DNA from: CAZUGO01 sp964619935
Lineage (GTDB): Bacteria > Planctomycetota > Phycisphaerae > UBA1845 > CAIVHJ01
Assembly (NCBI GenBank): GCA_964619935.1
Contig: CAZUGO010000087.1
Coordinates: forward strand, 1-47,430
DNA length: 47,430 bases
Direction of reading: 5' to 3'
The notes beneath the pieces are model-generated. The model made no database searches, was not told the origin of the DNA, and saw nothing but the letters and a program-made list of their open reading frames with translations. A program made the translations under genes and the position numbers. Shown here one piece after another: positions 33,800 through 41,824 of this stretch; position 1 is the first letter of the stretch; each line of letters begins with the position of its first letter.

Positions 33800-33824
33800 C
33801 GCGCCGCCTTCCGGGAGCGGCGCG
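33800..33824. terminator. Hairpin between convergent selD and zinc-ribbon gene
   Basis: CGCGCCGC (33800-33807) and GCGGCGCG (33817-33824) form an 8-bp stem with a 9-base loop in the short space between the two stop codons. Bidirectional, no U-tract. Confidence 0.55.
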
Positions 33825-33826
33825 CC

Positions 33827-34336
33827 TCAAGACGCCGGCAAACGCCGGCCGCAGCCCGAACAATAGCTGCCCGGAGTCGGGTTGGCGGCACCGCAGGCCG
33901 GGCAGGAGCGGGCGGTTGCGGGTCGCACGGGCTCACCGCGGGCGACCGCAGGTTCCACCCGGGCGCTCAAGAACGCGATGGCCGCGTTGGCGATCCAGAA
34001 GATGACCTTCAAAACGCTCGCCGCCTTCCAGAAATGGGTGAGATAGTTCCAGGTGCCAGGGAAGTCGACCATGTCGAAGGTCAGGGCATCACCGAAGACC
34101 ATTCCGGCAAACCCACCGCAGGCGGCGATCAGGGCCACGGCGAGGTGGTTGCTGCGACACCAGCGGGCCACCGCATAGCCGACCACGGCGCCGGGAATAA
34201 ATGGAATATACAGCCCCGTGAACGACGAGACGACACTCATCAGCCAACCGCCGGCCAGGGCGGCGAGCACGGTCACGCCCGTGGCCAGGAGCACGGTAGC
34301 GCTCGGTGACGCCGCGTTGGGCTCAGGGGCATTCAT
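33827..34336 (-). CDS. Membrane protein with C-terminal zinc ribbon, unknown function
   Basis: A 169-residue protein with about four hydrophobic segments (roughly 16-36, 40-60, 68-88, 110-128) and a C-terminal double-knuckle zinc ribbon (SCPACGAANPTPGSYCSGCG). The ribbon is cytoplasmic or membrane-proximal by design in many bacterial proteins of this type. The function is not recognisable. The start at 34336 is chosen because the longer frame has no hydrophobic or conserved part; GAGAGG lies upstream. It lies 14 bases downstream of the STAS gene and is probably co-transcribed with it. Confidence 0.65.
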   Translation of the reverse strand: MNAPEPNAASPSATVLLATGVTVLAALAGGWLMSVVSSFTGLYIPFIPGAVVGYAVARWCRSNHLAVALIAACGGFAGMVFGDALTFDMVDFPGTWNYLTHFWKAASVLKVIFWIANAAIAFLSARVEPAVARGEPVRPATARSCPACGAANPTPGSYCSGCGRRLPAS

Positions 34337-34350
34337 CAGGCAAGCGCCTC

Positions 34351-34710
34351 TCAGGTCACGCCGCGGATGGCCGCGATCTGGGTGTCGTAAATCCGGAAGA
34401 TCCTCTTGAGCTTGGTGATTTCGAACGCCCGCCTGATGTTGCGGTTGACGTTGCACAGCCCCAGTCGGCCATCCAGCCGGCCGACTTGGTCGCCCAGTTT
34501 CAGCAGGGCCCCGAGCATCTGCGACGACAACGACTGGACGTTTTCGAAATCGACGACGACCTTGACGCCCGGATGGCCGACGACCAGTGCCAGCAAGTCT
34601 TTCTCGATGATTTTGAGTTCTTCAGTGTCCAGCAGAATGCGGTCGCGGAAAGTCACCAGCATGACGCCGGATGTGTGATTGACGTGCAGCGGCGATCCGG
34701 GAGCCGGCAT
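34351..34710 (-). CDS. STAS-domain protein, anti-sigma-factor antagonist-like
   Basis: A 119-residue single STAS domain. It has VKVVVDFENVQSLSSQMLGAL, in which the Ser of the S-S-Q-M-L stretch occupies the phosphorylation site of SpoIIAA/RsbV-type antagonists, then GRLGLCNVNRNIRRAFEITKL and the helix IFRIYDTQIAAI, standard for the family. It is probably a switch protein for an anti-sigma kinase; no RsbW-like kinase is adjacent, so the partner lies elsewhere. The start at the second ATG (34710) is preferred to 34728 by family length; this is not certain. Confidence 0.8.
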   Translation of the reverse strand: MPAPGSPLHVNHTSGVMLVTFRDRILLDTEELKIIEKDLLALVVGHPGVKVVVDFENVQSLSSQMLGALLKLGDQVGRLDGRLGLCNVNRNIRRAFEITKLKRIFRIYDTQIAAIRGVT

Positions 34711-34764
34711 GGGCGGATGATCCCTCAAGGCACGCGGCCGGGCGTTCGGGTTTGCGGCCCGCGG

Positions 34765-36951
34765 TCAGGCAATTCCCGGCCGGATCGACACGATTTCAAA
34801 CTCACCCTTCAGGCCTTTGTACTCCATGGGAATCGCGGTCCCGACCTTGGCCCCCATGAACTGCTGGCTGATCGGGGCCAGATAGTTGAGCACGTTGCGG
34901 TCGACATTGGCTTCCCACGGGCCCAAGAAGGTCAGGGTCAGGCTATCGTTGCCCCCGCGCTGGCGCAGTTCCACGGTCGCCCCCACACTGACATATTCGG
35001 ACGGCACATCCTCGCGGCCCAGAACCCTGGCCATGGCCATCTGGTTTTGAATCTCGGCCGAGCGGGCCCGCAGCAGATCCCGCTCCTCGAGGGCGAACTT
35101 GTACTCGGCGTTTTCGCTGAGGTCGCCGTGTTCGGCGGCCCGTCCGATGGCGATGGCGTTTTCCTTCATCTTGACATTGACCAACTCGTTGAGTTCGGCC
35201 TCTTTGGCCTGATAGCCCTCGCGCGTGCAGCACAGGGTCCTGTCGTCTTCCCAGATTTCCTTGCGTGGCCGGGCCCACAACGTGCCGAACCGGCGGCGCA
35301 ATTGATTCATGAGATCGGTCCGCAGGGCATCACTCAAGCCGGATGCCCGGGTGATCTGGGTTCTCATGGCGCTGGCCATCTCGATATCGATTTCCTCGAT
35401 GCAGTCCTGGAAGCGTTGGCACTTGCGGGCCGACAGGGTGTTGCGAATCCGGTTGCGGACCTCCTTGGCGTGTTCGATGGGAACGGTGGTCGAGGTGCGC
35501 AGTTGATCGAGCACCGCGAACAGCCGGGTCAACAGGGTGACCAGCGGCGGCAGGTCGAGCAATGCGGCGTCGGCGGGGCCGGAATACAGCCAGCACAATC
35601 CGTTCACACAGGTCAACGGGTCGGCCATGATGGTGGGCACGACGTTGGTGAGCAACTCGAGCCGGCCGACGTTCTTGATCTCCCGAACCATGCCGTCGCA
35701 CCGGCTGGGCACGGCGATGGGCAGCAGGTCGGCGTAGTTCTCGCACCAGGACTCCGGCCGGGCCCGCTTGAGGGCCTGCAACGCCAAGGGCCAGTAGACC
35801 TCGGCCTGCAGGCTGCGAAAGGCAGGGTGAACCGAGTCGCCGCCGGTGAGCAGCCGGACGGCATCGGCGTCGTCGGCATCCAGCTCGGCCAGCCGAGCCA
35901 GCTCGGTCACCGTCAGCCAGGCCATCAAGGCCTGCGAATCGCCGCGGGATTCCATCTGGATGGCCTCGGTCCTGACGGACTCGCGGAGATCGGTCAGGAA
36001 TGCCGCCTTGATGGGCTGGTTGCGGTTCTTGCATTCGCGGACGTATTGCAGCGCCAGGTCCAGCCAGGCCTTGGGGCCGGCGTGGACATCGAATTTCCGG
36101 CCCAACTCGGTTTCGAGCGGCAAGGCGCGGTGGTCATAGATGATCACCACCGGATTGCGGCCTTCCAGCCGCAGGTTGCCGTTTCTTCGCAGGGCGGTGC
36201 GGGCCTTGTTCCACCACTTGGCCCATTCGCTCCGCTCGATGTACTGCGGGGTCAGCATCGCCTCCAGGTCGTCCGAGGTGATCTCATTGTCGCGTGCCAT
36301 CACGATGGTCAGGACGATTTCGGCCGGGTCGGCGTTGAGCTTTTGGCAGAAGCCATCCGGATCAAACTGGCGGAGCACTCGGAAGTCGTGCGGCTCGGCC
36401 CGTTCGTAGTGGTCGCCCAGCGACACAGCGTCGAACAGCTCCTGGCCGTCGGGTGTCTCGATGCGGATGTTCCAACTGGAGCAGTCCACGGCGACGACCC
36501 GCGCCGCCGGACCGTCGTCTTTGTGCACCAGGTAGTCGTCGGGCTGGATGGCCAGACAGAGGTCCAGGGTCTGCAGCGCCCGGCGAATCGGTTTGCCGCC
36601 GCGAAGCCCGGCGAGGTCGATGAGCGTCTCCAGCGATTCCACTTCCGGGTAGGCCTGCTCGTACAGTTCAACCGCCCGGGTCCGAAACTCGTCGTGTTTG
36701 GAGAACAGCCTGAGAATCCGACCGCAGTGTGGGACGGCCTGGCGGGCCGGCAGGCGCTGCTGGATCGCATCCAACGTCGCCCAGGCCAGGGCCTCGACGG
36801 TGTCGTCCTTGTGCAGCCGGGCGATCAACTCGATGGTCTCCGGCCAATCGTTGACGGATGCCTGTTCATCCTCCAGGGAATGGCTCAAGGCTTCCTGGGC
36901 CGACTGGATCTTCCCACTTCTGGCATGAGCGAGCGCTTCACTGTAAGGCAT
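34765..36951 (-). CDS. Giant GreA/GreB-family transcription elongation factor
   Basis: A 728-residue protein. The last 150 or so residues are GreA: the coiled-coil tip with the acidic signature EHGDLSENAEYKFALEERDLL, then the FKBP-like C-terminal domain (SVGATVELRQRGGNDSLTLTFLGPWEAN, VGTAIPMEYKGLKGEFEI). It should bind RNA polymerase and stimulate transcript cleavage in backtracked complexes. The first 570 or so residues are helical, TPR-like, with no enzyme motif. Similar long GreA proteins occur in Chlamydia and other PVC bacteria, while E. coli GreA has about 158 residues. The start at 36951 has AGGTG upstream; the extension to 36993 is less likely. Confidence 0.88.
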   Translation of the reverse strand: MPYSEALAHARSGKIQSAQEALSHSLEDEQASVNDWPETIELIARLHKDDTVEALAWATLDAIQQRLPARQAVPHCGRILRLFSKHDEFRTRAVELYEQAYPEVESLETLIDLAGLRGGKPIRRALQTLDLCLAIQPDDYLVHKDDGPAARVVAVDCSSWNIRIETPDGQELFDAVSLGDHYERAEPHDFRVLRQFDPDGFCQKLNADPAEIVLTIVMARDNEITSDDLEAMLTPQYIERSEWAKWWNKARTALRRNGNLRLEGRNPVVIIYDHRALPLETELGRKFDVHAGPKAWLDLALQYVRECKNRNQPIKAAFLTDLRESVRTEAIQMESRGDSQALMAWLTVTELARLAELDADDADAVRLLTGGDSVHPAFRSLQAEVYWPLALQALKRARPESWCENYADLLPIAVPSRCDGMVREIKNVGRLELLTNVVPTIMADPLTCVNGLCWLYSGPADAALLDLPPLVTLLTRLFAVLDQLRTSTTVPIEHAKEVRNRIRNTLSARKCQRFQDCIEEIDIEMASAMRTQITRASGLSDALRTDLMNQLRRRFGTLWARPRKEIWEDDRTLCCTREGYQAKEAELNELVNVKMKENAIAIGRAAEHGDLSENAEYKFALEERDLLRARSAEIQNQMAMARVLGREDVPSEYVSVGATVELRQRGGNDSLTLTFLGPWEANVDRNVLNYLAPISQQFMGAKVGTAIPMEYKGLKGEFEIVSIRPGIA

Positions 36952-37162
36952 TGTGATTTCACCTGATGAGTCAATGATCGTAAATACTAGCAATCAGCTA
37001 TTGTTACAAGATTCCTCGATGTTGTCGAGTTTGGCCCGCCTGGCGGTGCCGGCGGGGAGGGCTCGCGGAAACCCGGCGAACCGCCTCGACATTCCCCACC
37101 GGGGCGCCTAGGATGCTGAAAAGACCGCAAAAGGCACATGCCCTACGTAAGCGAGCCCGCGA

Positions 37163-38071
37163 ATGGCCTCACCGATCCCGGGGTGCCGACCTGCCGGACG
37201 CCTCCGAATGCTCAGCATCATCCTGATCGGTACCGCCGGCGCCCAGGAACCGCCAGCCCAGCCGCCGCCCCAGCCGCGGCGCAGTGCGGTGACCGCGTCG
37301 TCCAGCACGTCTCAATCCAAGCGGGCCCGGCGAACTCTTGACTTGGTTCGGCTGCTGGACACCCGGGTACGGGTGGTGGAGTTCGACAGCCTGCCCTTGG
37401 TGGACGTGCTGGCGTGGTTCAAGCAGCAGGGTCTGACCCACGTGATCGTCCGCTGGAAGGCCATTGAGCGCGACGGGGCAATCGATCGCCATACGCCGAT
37501 CACATTGTCACTCCAAGGAGCCACCCTGGGTGAAGTGCTGGACCTGGTGCTCGAGCAGGCATCCGACAACGCGGTACTTGATCAGCAGCGGCTGACCTAC
37601 CACATTTTCAATGGATTGCTGAAGCTGTCGACCCGCGAAGATTTCGATCGGCAACTGTACACCCGAGCCTACGTCGTGGAGGACCTGCTGTACCCGTTGA
37701 CCATCAACGAGCTGCTGCCCTACCTGCAGATTGGCCAGCAGTTTGCCTATGTCGCGGAGTTGGATCCGGTGGTGGCCTCCGGAGCGGTGGCCCAGCGGCC
37801 GATTATCGACGTGGTCGACAGTGGCTCGTTCTTCGGCCCGGGTGATCCGGCCGACGGGCGGCCCGATTTTGCGGCCGAGCGCGAAGCGCGGCTCAACCAA
37901 CTGATTGCCCTGATCAAGACCATCCAACCCCTGACCTGGGATGGCAACGGCGGACGCGGGACCATCGCGACCTTCTCCGACAAGCTCGTCGTCACCCAGA
38001 CCATCGAAATGCACGAGACCATCGGCGGGACATTCCACACCATGCAGAAACTGCAGCAGCGCCCCAATTGA
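37163..38071 (+). CDS. Exported protein of unknown function, secretin-STN-like N-domain
   Basis: A 302-residue protein. The N-terminus has basic residues, then MLSIILIGTAGA and a cleavage-like site before QEPPAQ, so it is exported. A Pro/Gln-rich linker follows. Residues 65-150 (VRVVEFDSLPLVDVLAWFKQ, ITLSLQGATLGEVLDLVLEQ) look like the STN/secretin short domain seen in planctomycete general-secretion-related or receptor proteins. The rest is not recognised. The start could also be 37208, which would shorten the signal peptide. Confidence 0.6.
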   Translation: MASPIPGCRPAGRLRMLSIILIGTAGAQEPPAQPPPQPRRSAVTASSSTSQSKRARRTLDLVRLLDTRVRVVEFDSLPLVDVLAWFKQQGLTHVIVRWKAIERDGAIDRHTPITLSLQGATLGEVLDLVLEQASDNAVLDQQRLTYHIFNGLLKLSTREDFDRQLYTRAYVVEDLLYPLTINELLPYLQIGQQFAYVAELDPVVASGAVAQRPIIDVVDSGSFFGPGDPADGRPDFAAEREARLNQLIALIKTIQPLTWDGNGGRGTIATFSDKLVVTQTIEMHETIGGTFHTMQKLQQRPN

Positions 38072-38318
38072 GCACCTGGCCGACGATCGGTCTGATTGGG
38101 AGCAGGGGCATGCCCGGGCGCAGCCCAAGCTGGGCCGCCCACCCCTCCGGGGCGCCAGCGGCATTCCAACCTCGCCGCCGCAGCGCGTTGCGGGCCGGGC
38201 CTGAGGTAGGTGCACCTGGTTCGAAGGATCGCCACCGGAATACGCCGCGCTTGTCGGATTCCTGCAAAAAGCGACCATTGGGCCCCTTATGGTTACGTTT
38301 TTGGGAATTTGGCCATAC

Positions 38319-38349
38319 CCATAACTATCTTATTAACAGTATGTTATGG
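38319..38349. repeat. Nested inverted repeat in the AT-rich island
   Basis: CCATAAC (38319-38325) is inverted at GTTATGG (38343-38349) with a 17-base spacer. Inside it TAACA-GTA-TGTTA (38334-38346) is a second inverted repeat. The TAACA/TGTTA core recurs at 38431-38447, about 99 bases away. Confidence 0.5.
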
Positions 38350-38430
38350 TTTTGCCCGTGGCGCGTTTCCGGGGTGTTTTGATACCTTTTATAGGAGATC
38401 GTCGATTACAGAGGCTCTATCGAGTTTCTG

Positions 38431-38447
38431 TATAACAGTCTGTTATA
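38431..38447. promoter_or_regulatory. 17-bp perfect palindrome, operator-like
   Basis: TATAACAG-T-CTGTTATA. It shares its TAACA..TGTTA core with the inverted repeat at 38334-38346. Paired sites of this kind suggest binding of a dimeric regulator or a recombination site. No regulator gene is adjacent. Confidence 0.45.
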
Positions 38448-38806
38448 GAATAAGTTATGTGCCAATAACCCTGTGAAAAGATTCCGCTCAGTATGGCGTT
38501 GGTTAGGGTCACAGCGGATTGCTGAGTCGCGCTCCCCACCGGGGATGAGATCGCTGGGGTCGTTCTGTCGCAGGACACGAGTCGGTACTCACGTGCCATG
38601 CAGTGTATTTCCGGGCCACCGCGCTGCGGCATGGGGCCCTGCGGCTTCCTGCTGGCGGAGGGTTCAGGGGGTGCTGGCCCGCCGCGCGGGCCGGCTTGGC
38701 TCCGCCGCCCCCAGAGCCCATGCACCCCGTGAACCACGGGTCCGCGGTTTCGTATTAACGGGTGGGTGTTCCTGTAGGACCGTGTGCAGGCGGTTGGAGC
38801 GTGTCC

Positions 38807-39223
38807 ATGTTCATGGCCAGTCGACTGCGGTTACCGGCTTTGGCGCTCATCATGCTGGGTGTGGGGTGCAGGCCGGCGGTGCAGGAGCGCAAGTACTTTG
38901 CGGTCTCCGGCGTGGCTTCCGCCGTCGACGTCGAAAGCGGTCTGGTCTCGATGAATTGGCAGGATCATCGTTCGGGCATCATAGAGCCGATCGTCGGACG
39001 GGTCTCACAGGCCACCGAGATCTTCATCAACGGTGTCAGCGCCAGCTTGGAGAACGTCCGACCCGGTGATCACGGGATCGTGGTGGTCTACAAGGCAGTG
39101 GACCCGGACGAGCATTGGGTGGTGACTTCGATCTCCGTCGAACGTGACCAGAGTTTCATGCTCAGCAAGCCGCTCCCCGCCTCACCGCCAGCACCGGATC
39201 CAGCCAGCAATCCTTCAGAGTAG
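38807..39223 (+). CDS. Predicted small lipoprotein, unknown function
   Basis: A 138-residue protein. The signal sequence MFMASRLRLPALALIMLGVG ends in a lipobox LGVGC, so Cys21 should be lipidated. The mature part (about 95 residues) has alternating hydrophobic residues in beta strands and ends in a Pro/Ser/Ala-rich tail. It resembles an OB-like or YgiW-like small fold (VASAVDVESGLVSMNWQDHR, VSASLENVRPGDHGIVVVYK), but I cannot name the family. GGAGCG precedes the ATG; an in-frame ATG two codons later is possible. Confidence 0.65.
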   Translation: MFMASRLRLPALALIMLGVGCRPAVQERKYFAVSGVASAVDVESGLVSMNWQDHRSGIIEPIVGRVSQATEIFINGVSASLENVRPGDHGIVVVYKAVDPDEHWVVTSISVERDQSFMLSKPLPASPPAPDPASNPSE

Positions 39224-39390
39224 CGTGCAATCCCAGCTTCAGTCTCACACCCCAGGTCTATGGTTCAGCGGCGGGACCGCTGTGCCAACCGCATCGCACT
39301 TGGCCTGCGGTTCCGCAGTGGGGGGTCCACCGTCCGCCCGGCACTGCCACTGGCAACCTTGCCCCGTGATGCCCGGGGACGGCGAAGACT

Positions 39391-39552
39391 TGAGGTCACA
39401 GCCGCCGGGTGTTGGGACCACGCTCCCCGGGTGTTGGGCTCCGGCGCCTGCTGCGCCGGCGGCCGTTCCGTACCGCGCCGGCAGCCAGCCCTTACCGCGC
39501 CGGCTCCCAACCCTTACCGCGCCAGCTCCCGGCGCTTACCGCACCGGGCTTC
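39391..39552 (-). repeat. Composite intergenic repeat of ~22-bp units, copy 2 (inverted)
   Basis: Read on the minus strand it has about five units near CCGGCGCGGTAAGGG plus a variable end, then two of the CAACACCCGG type, the same unit types and order as the copy at 14530-14707. One unit reads CCGGCGCGGTACGGAACGG in this copy and CCGGCGCGGTACGGAACCGG in the other. It lies in a gene-free stretch of about 480 bases (39224-39704) in which I see nothing else. Confidence 0.75.
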
Positions 39553-39704
39553 AAGATTCGTGGCGGGCCGACTCCCGCGGCCCATGCTGCGATGACGGGA
39601 TGGGCACATGCCACCATCGGGCGCTGTGGCCGGGGAGACTGCGGGGTCGAGTGCCGGCGTGCTGATCACCCGGAACGACACGGTCGCCCCCGCCCCGCGC
39701 ACGC

Positions 39705-41618
39705 TCACGGGCACTGCCCCCAGCTTCCGAGCAACGCCGCCAGGTCGGCGGCATCGACGACCCCGTCCAGGTTGAAGTCCGCTGGACAGCAAGCACAATT
39801 GCCCCAGGCACCCAGCAGGATGGCCAGGTCGGCAGCGTTGATCTGTCCATCACCGTTGAGATCGGCTGGGCAGGTGCAGCGGTCGTCGAAGCCGTCATTG
39901 TTGCTGTCACCGAGGCATGTGGCGCCGCAGCCGAGGAAGTTGCCGCCGCCGACCGACTGGCAGCAGATGCGATCCATGACCGCACAGGCGCCTCCGGTAA
40001 TCCCAAAGCAGCACGCACCGGCTCCCTGGCAAGTGCTACCCGGCCCGTGGAAGCTTCCGCCTAGTTCGCGGCAGTGCGGACTGTCCAGAACCTCACAGCG
40101 TTCGGGAATGGAGTCGCCGTCCTGGTCGAAACAGCAGGCGCCGATTGCCGGGCACGTCGGGATGCCGCTGCAGCTGGACCCCGGTCCCAACGGGACTCCG
40201 CCGGAAGCTTGGCAGCATTCCGCGTCGGTTTCCTGGCAGTAGCCAGTGGGCAGACAGCACGCTTGAATGTCGCAAGCGGAGCCGGGTCCTTGGAACAGAC
40301 CGCCACCCTCGATGCAGGATTGCTCGTCGGTGAGCATGCAAGTGTCATAGGCCAGCGGCCCATCGTCGATGTCGAAACAGCAGGCACCGGTGGCCGGGCA
40401 GGGTGGATTGCCGCAAGTCGATCCCGGTCCCAACGGGACTCCGCCGGAAGCTTGGCAGCATTCGGCGTCAGTTTCCTGGCAGCCGCCGGTGGCCAGGCAG
40501 CAGGCCTGGATGTCGCAGGTGGACCCCACCCCCTGGAAGACGCCGCCCTCACAACAGATCTGATCGGCTTGAACGCAGGTATCATACGCCAGTGGCCCGT
40601 CGTCGATGTCCAGGCAGCAGGCTCCTTGCCCGGCGCACATGGAATCAGGGCCCAGCGGAGCGCCGCCCAGATCCAGGCAGCACAGGCGGTCGATGAACTG
40701 GCAGTCGCCGCCGGTCAGGCAGCAGGCTTCCAGTCCCAGGCATTCGGAACCGGGCCCCTGAGGATCGCCACCGAAGCGCAGGCACTCACTGACGTCGATC
40801 ATGAAGCAGGTCAGCGCCGACTCCAGCATGCAACAGGCCTCAAACTGCGGCGGAGCCTCCGAGCACCCGCAACTGACCAGTGCTCCGGGCGGCAGGACGG
40901 TGCTGTCGATCTGGGTCATACCGGTGCCGATGGAATTGACCAACACCTGGCAGCTCGCGATGGCCGGGCATTCGCCGGCGCAGCTCAGCAGCGTGCGGTC
41001 CACTTGGATGGGTCCGCAATCGCCGTCGGGGACCAGGCAGGAGCAGGCTTCCGGTTCGGGCAGTTGCTGCGGGCTGATGCGGATGCGCGCCGGCAGACAC
41101 AGTGTCGAGAAATCGAGCGACAGGCAGTCAGACTCGAATCCGGCACAGAAGTTCGAGTCCGGCGGTTGCGGGCACACCGGCGGCGGCACTTCCGTGCAGA
41201 TGCATTGCACCACATCCCCGGGATTCAACGGGAAGGTATGGACCTCGGCCTGCCCGGTGGGCACGTTGTTGATCACCAATCCGCACGGTCCGCCGTTACC
41301 CTGGCAGGCACTCAGGCAGGACAGCACGTAGTCTTCGGGGATGGCCGTGGGGGTGACGCCGATCGGCCCGCAGCCTACGGCGGAAAAGCATCCGCACGAC
41401 AGCGCACTGGGCATCCCGGCGGCGCCCACGACAATGCTGCGGGGCCAGCAGGCATCCGCAGGGGTGGCCGCCACGCAGTCGCTTTCTTGCAGCGGCTCAC
41501 AGAGCTGCCCCGAAAACGCCGGCGCCGGCGGGCATGACGGCTCCTGTCCGGCGGACACACCCGCACAAGTCAGGACCACACAACACGACGCGGCCGTCAG
41601 TCGACTGCTGGGACGCAT
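39705..41618 (-). CDS. Secreted cysteine-rich repeat protein with dockerin-like end
   Basis: A 637-residue exported protein. There is a signal peptide (about 1-24) and then very many cysteines. Residues 25-270 have blocks of the form C-G-P-I-x-V followed by a strand, LSC-x-x-x-C, a strand and V-x-C-x-C. Residues 275-575 have repeated units of the type G-A-C-C-F/L-x-x-D-D-G (for example GACCLDIDDGPLAYDTC) alternating with QACCLATGGCQETDAECC and similar, two of them nearly identical, so recent internal duplication is likely. Two dockerin-like loops end it (DLNGDGQINAADLAILLG, NLDGVVDAADLAALLG). GGAGG lies before the ATG. Disulfide-rich extracellular structure is likely; no enzyme is visible. 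Confidence 0.82.
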   Translation of the reverse strand: MRPSSRLTAASCCVVLTCAGVSAGQEPSCPPAPAFSGQLCEPLQESDCVAATPADACWPRSIVVGAAGMPSALSCGCFSAVGCGPIGVTPTAIPEDYVLSCLSACQGNGGPCGLVINNVPTGQAEVHTFPLNPGDVVQCICTEVPPPVCPQPPDSNFCAGFESDCLSLDFSTLCLPARIRISPQQLPEPEACSCLVPDGDCGPIQVDRTLLSCAGECPAIASCQVLVNSIGTGMTQIDSTVLPPGALVSCGCSEAPPQFEACCMLESALTCFMIDVSECLRFGGDPQGPGSECLGLEACCLTGGDCQFIDRLCCLDLGGAPLGPDSMCAGQGACCLDIDDGPLAYDTCVQADQICCEGGVFQGVGSTCDIQACCLATGGCQETDAECCQASGGVPLGPGSTCGNPPCPATGACCFDIDDGPLAYDTCMLTDEQSCIEGGGLFQGPGSACDIQACCLPTGYCQETDAECCQASGGVPLGPGSSCSGIPTCPAIGACCFDQDGDSIPERCEVLDSPHCRELGGSFHGPGSTCQGAGACCFGITGGACAVMDRICCQSVGGGNFLGCGATCLGDSNNDGFDDRCTCPADLNGDGQINAADLAILLGAWGNCACCPADFNLDGVVDAADLAALLGSWGQCP

Positions 41619-41748
41619 GGCAAACCTCCCTATTGCTTGAGAATCCGACGTGGGAATCGGTGTCCGACCATGCTGCTGAATTGCGACTCTCAACATACGC
41701 CCGGCGATCCTGACGGGCAAGGCTGCCGGGACCGTCCGCCAACCAAGA

Positions 41749-41788
41749 CCCGGGCCTGGAAGGCCCAAAGGCGTTTCCAGGTCCCGGG
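41749..41788 (-). terminator. Hairpin terminator after the 41825-44728 gene
   Basis: CCCGGG-CCTGGAA (41749-41761) pairs with TTCCAGG-T-CCCGGG (41775-41788): 13 bp with one bulged base and a 13-base loop, downstream of the minus-strand gene ending at 41825. No U-tract follows. Confidence 0.6.
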
Positions 41789-41824
41789 TTAGGGTCTCCT
41801 CAGACCAGTTCTAATCTTCCTGGC

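Larger units (their letters stand above)
38072..38806. other. Gene-free stretch with an AT-rich island
   Basis: About 735 bases without a supportable gene. Most of it is ordinary GC-rich DNA, but about 38290-38470 is markedly AT-rich (24 G or C in 38281-38340, 21 in 38401-38460) and contains the palindromes listed next. An 88-codon frame at 38210-38476 has a hydrophobic stretch but no ribosome binding site or motif. Confidence 0.6.

Noticed and set aside
37163..38071. Calling this exported protein a secretin
   Set aside because: Only a short STN-like region is visible; no secretin beta-barrel domain follows.
38319..38447. Integron attC or phage attachment site
   Set aside because: The palindromes lack the paired core sites of attC, and no integrase or mobile gene is in the window.
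38210..38476. 88-residue hydrophobic frame in the AT-rich island
   Set aside because: No ribosome binding site, no similarity seen, and it crosses the palindromes.
40074..41537. 487-residue plus-strand frame inside the cysteine-rich gene
   Set aside because: Mirror of the repeated cysteine codons on the other strand; no start signal. The same applies to the long plus-strand frames at 42716-44626 and 31105-32493, which lie opposite real genes.
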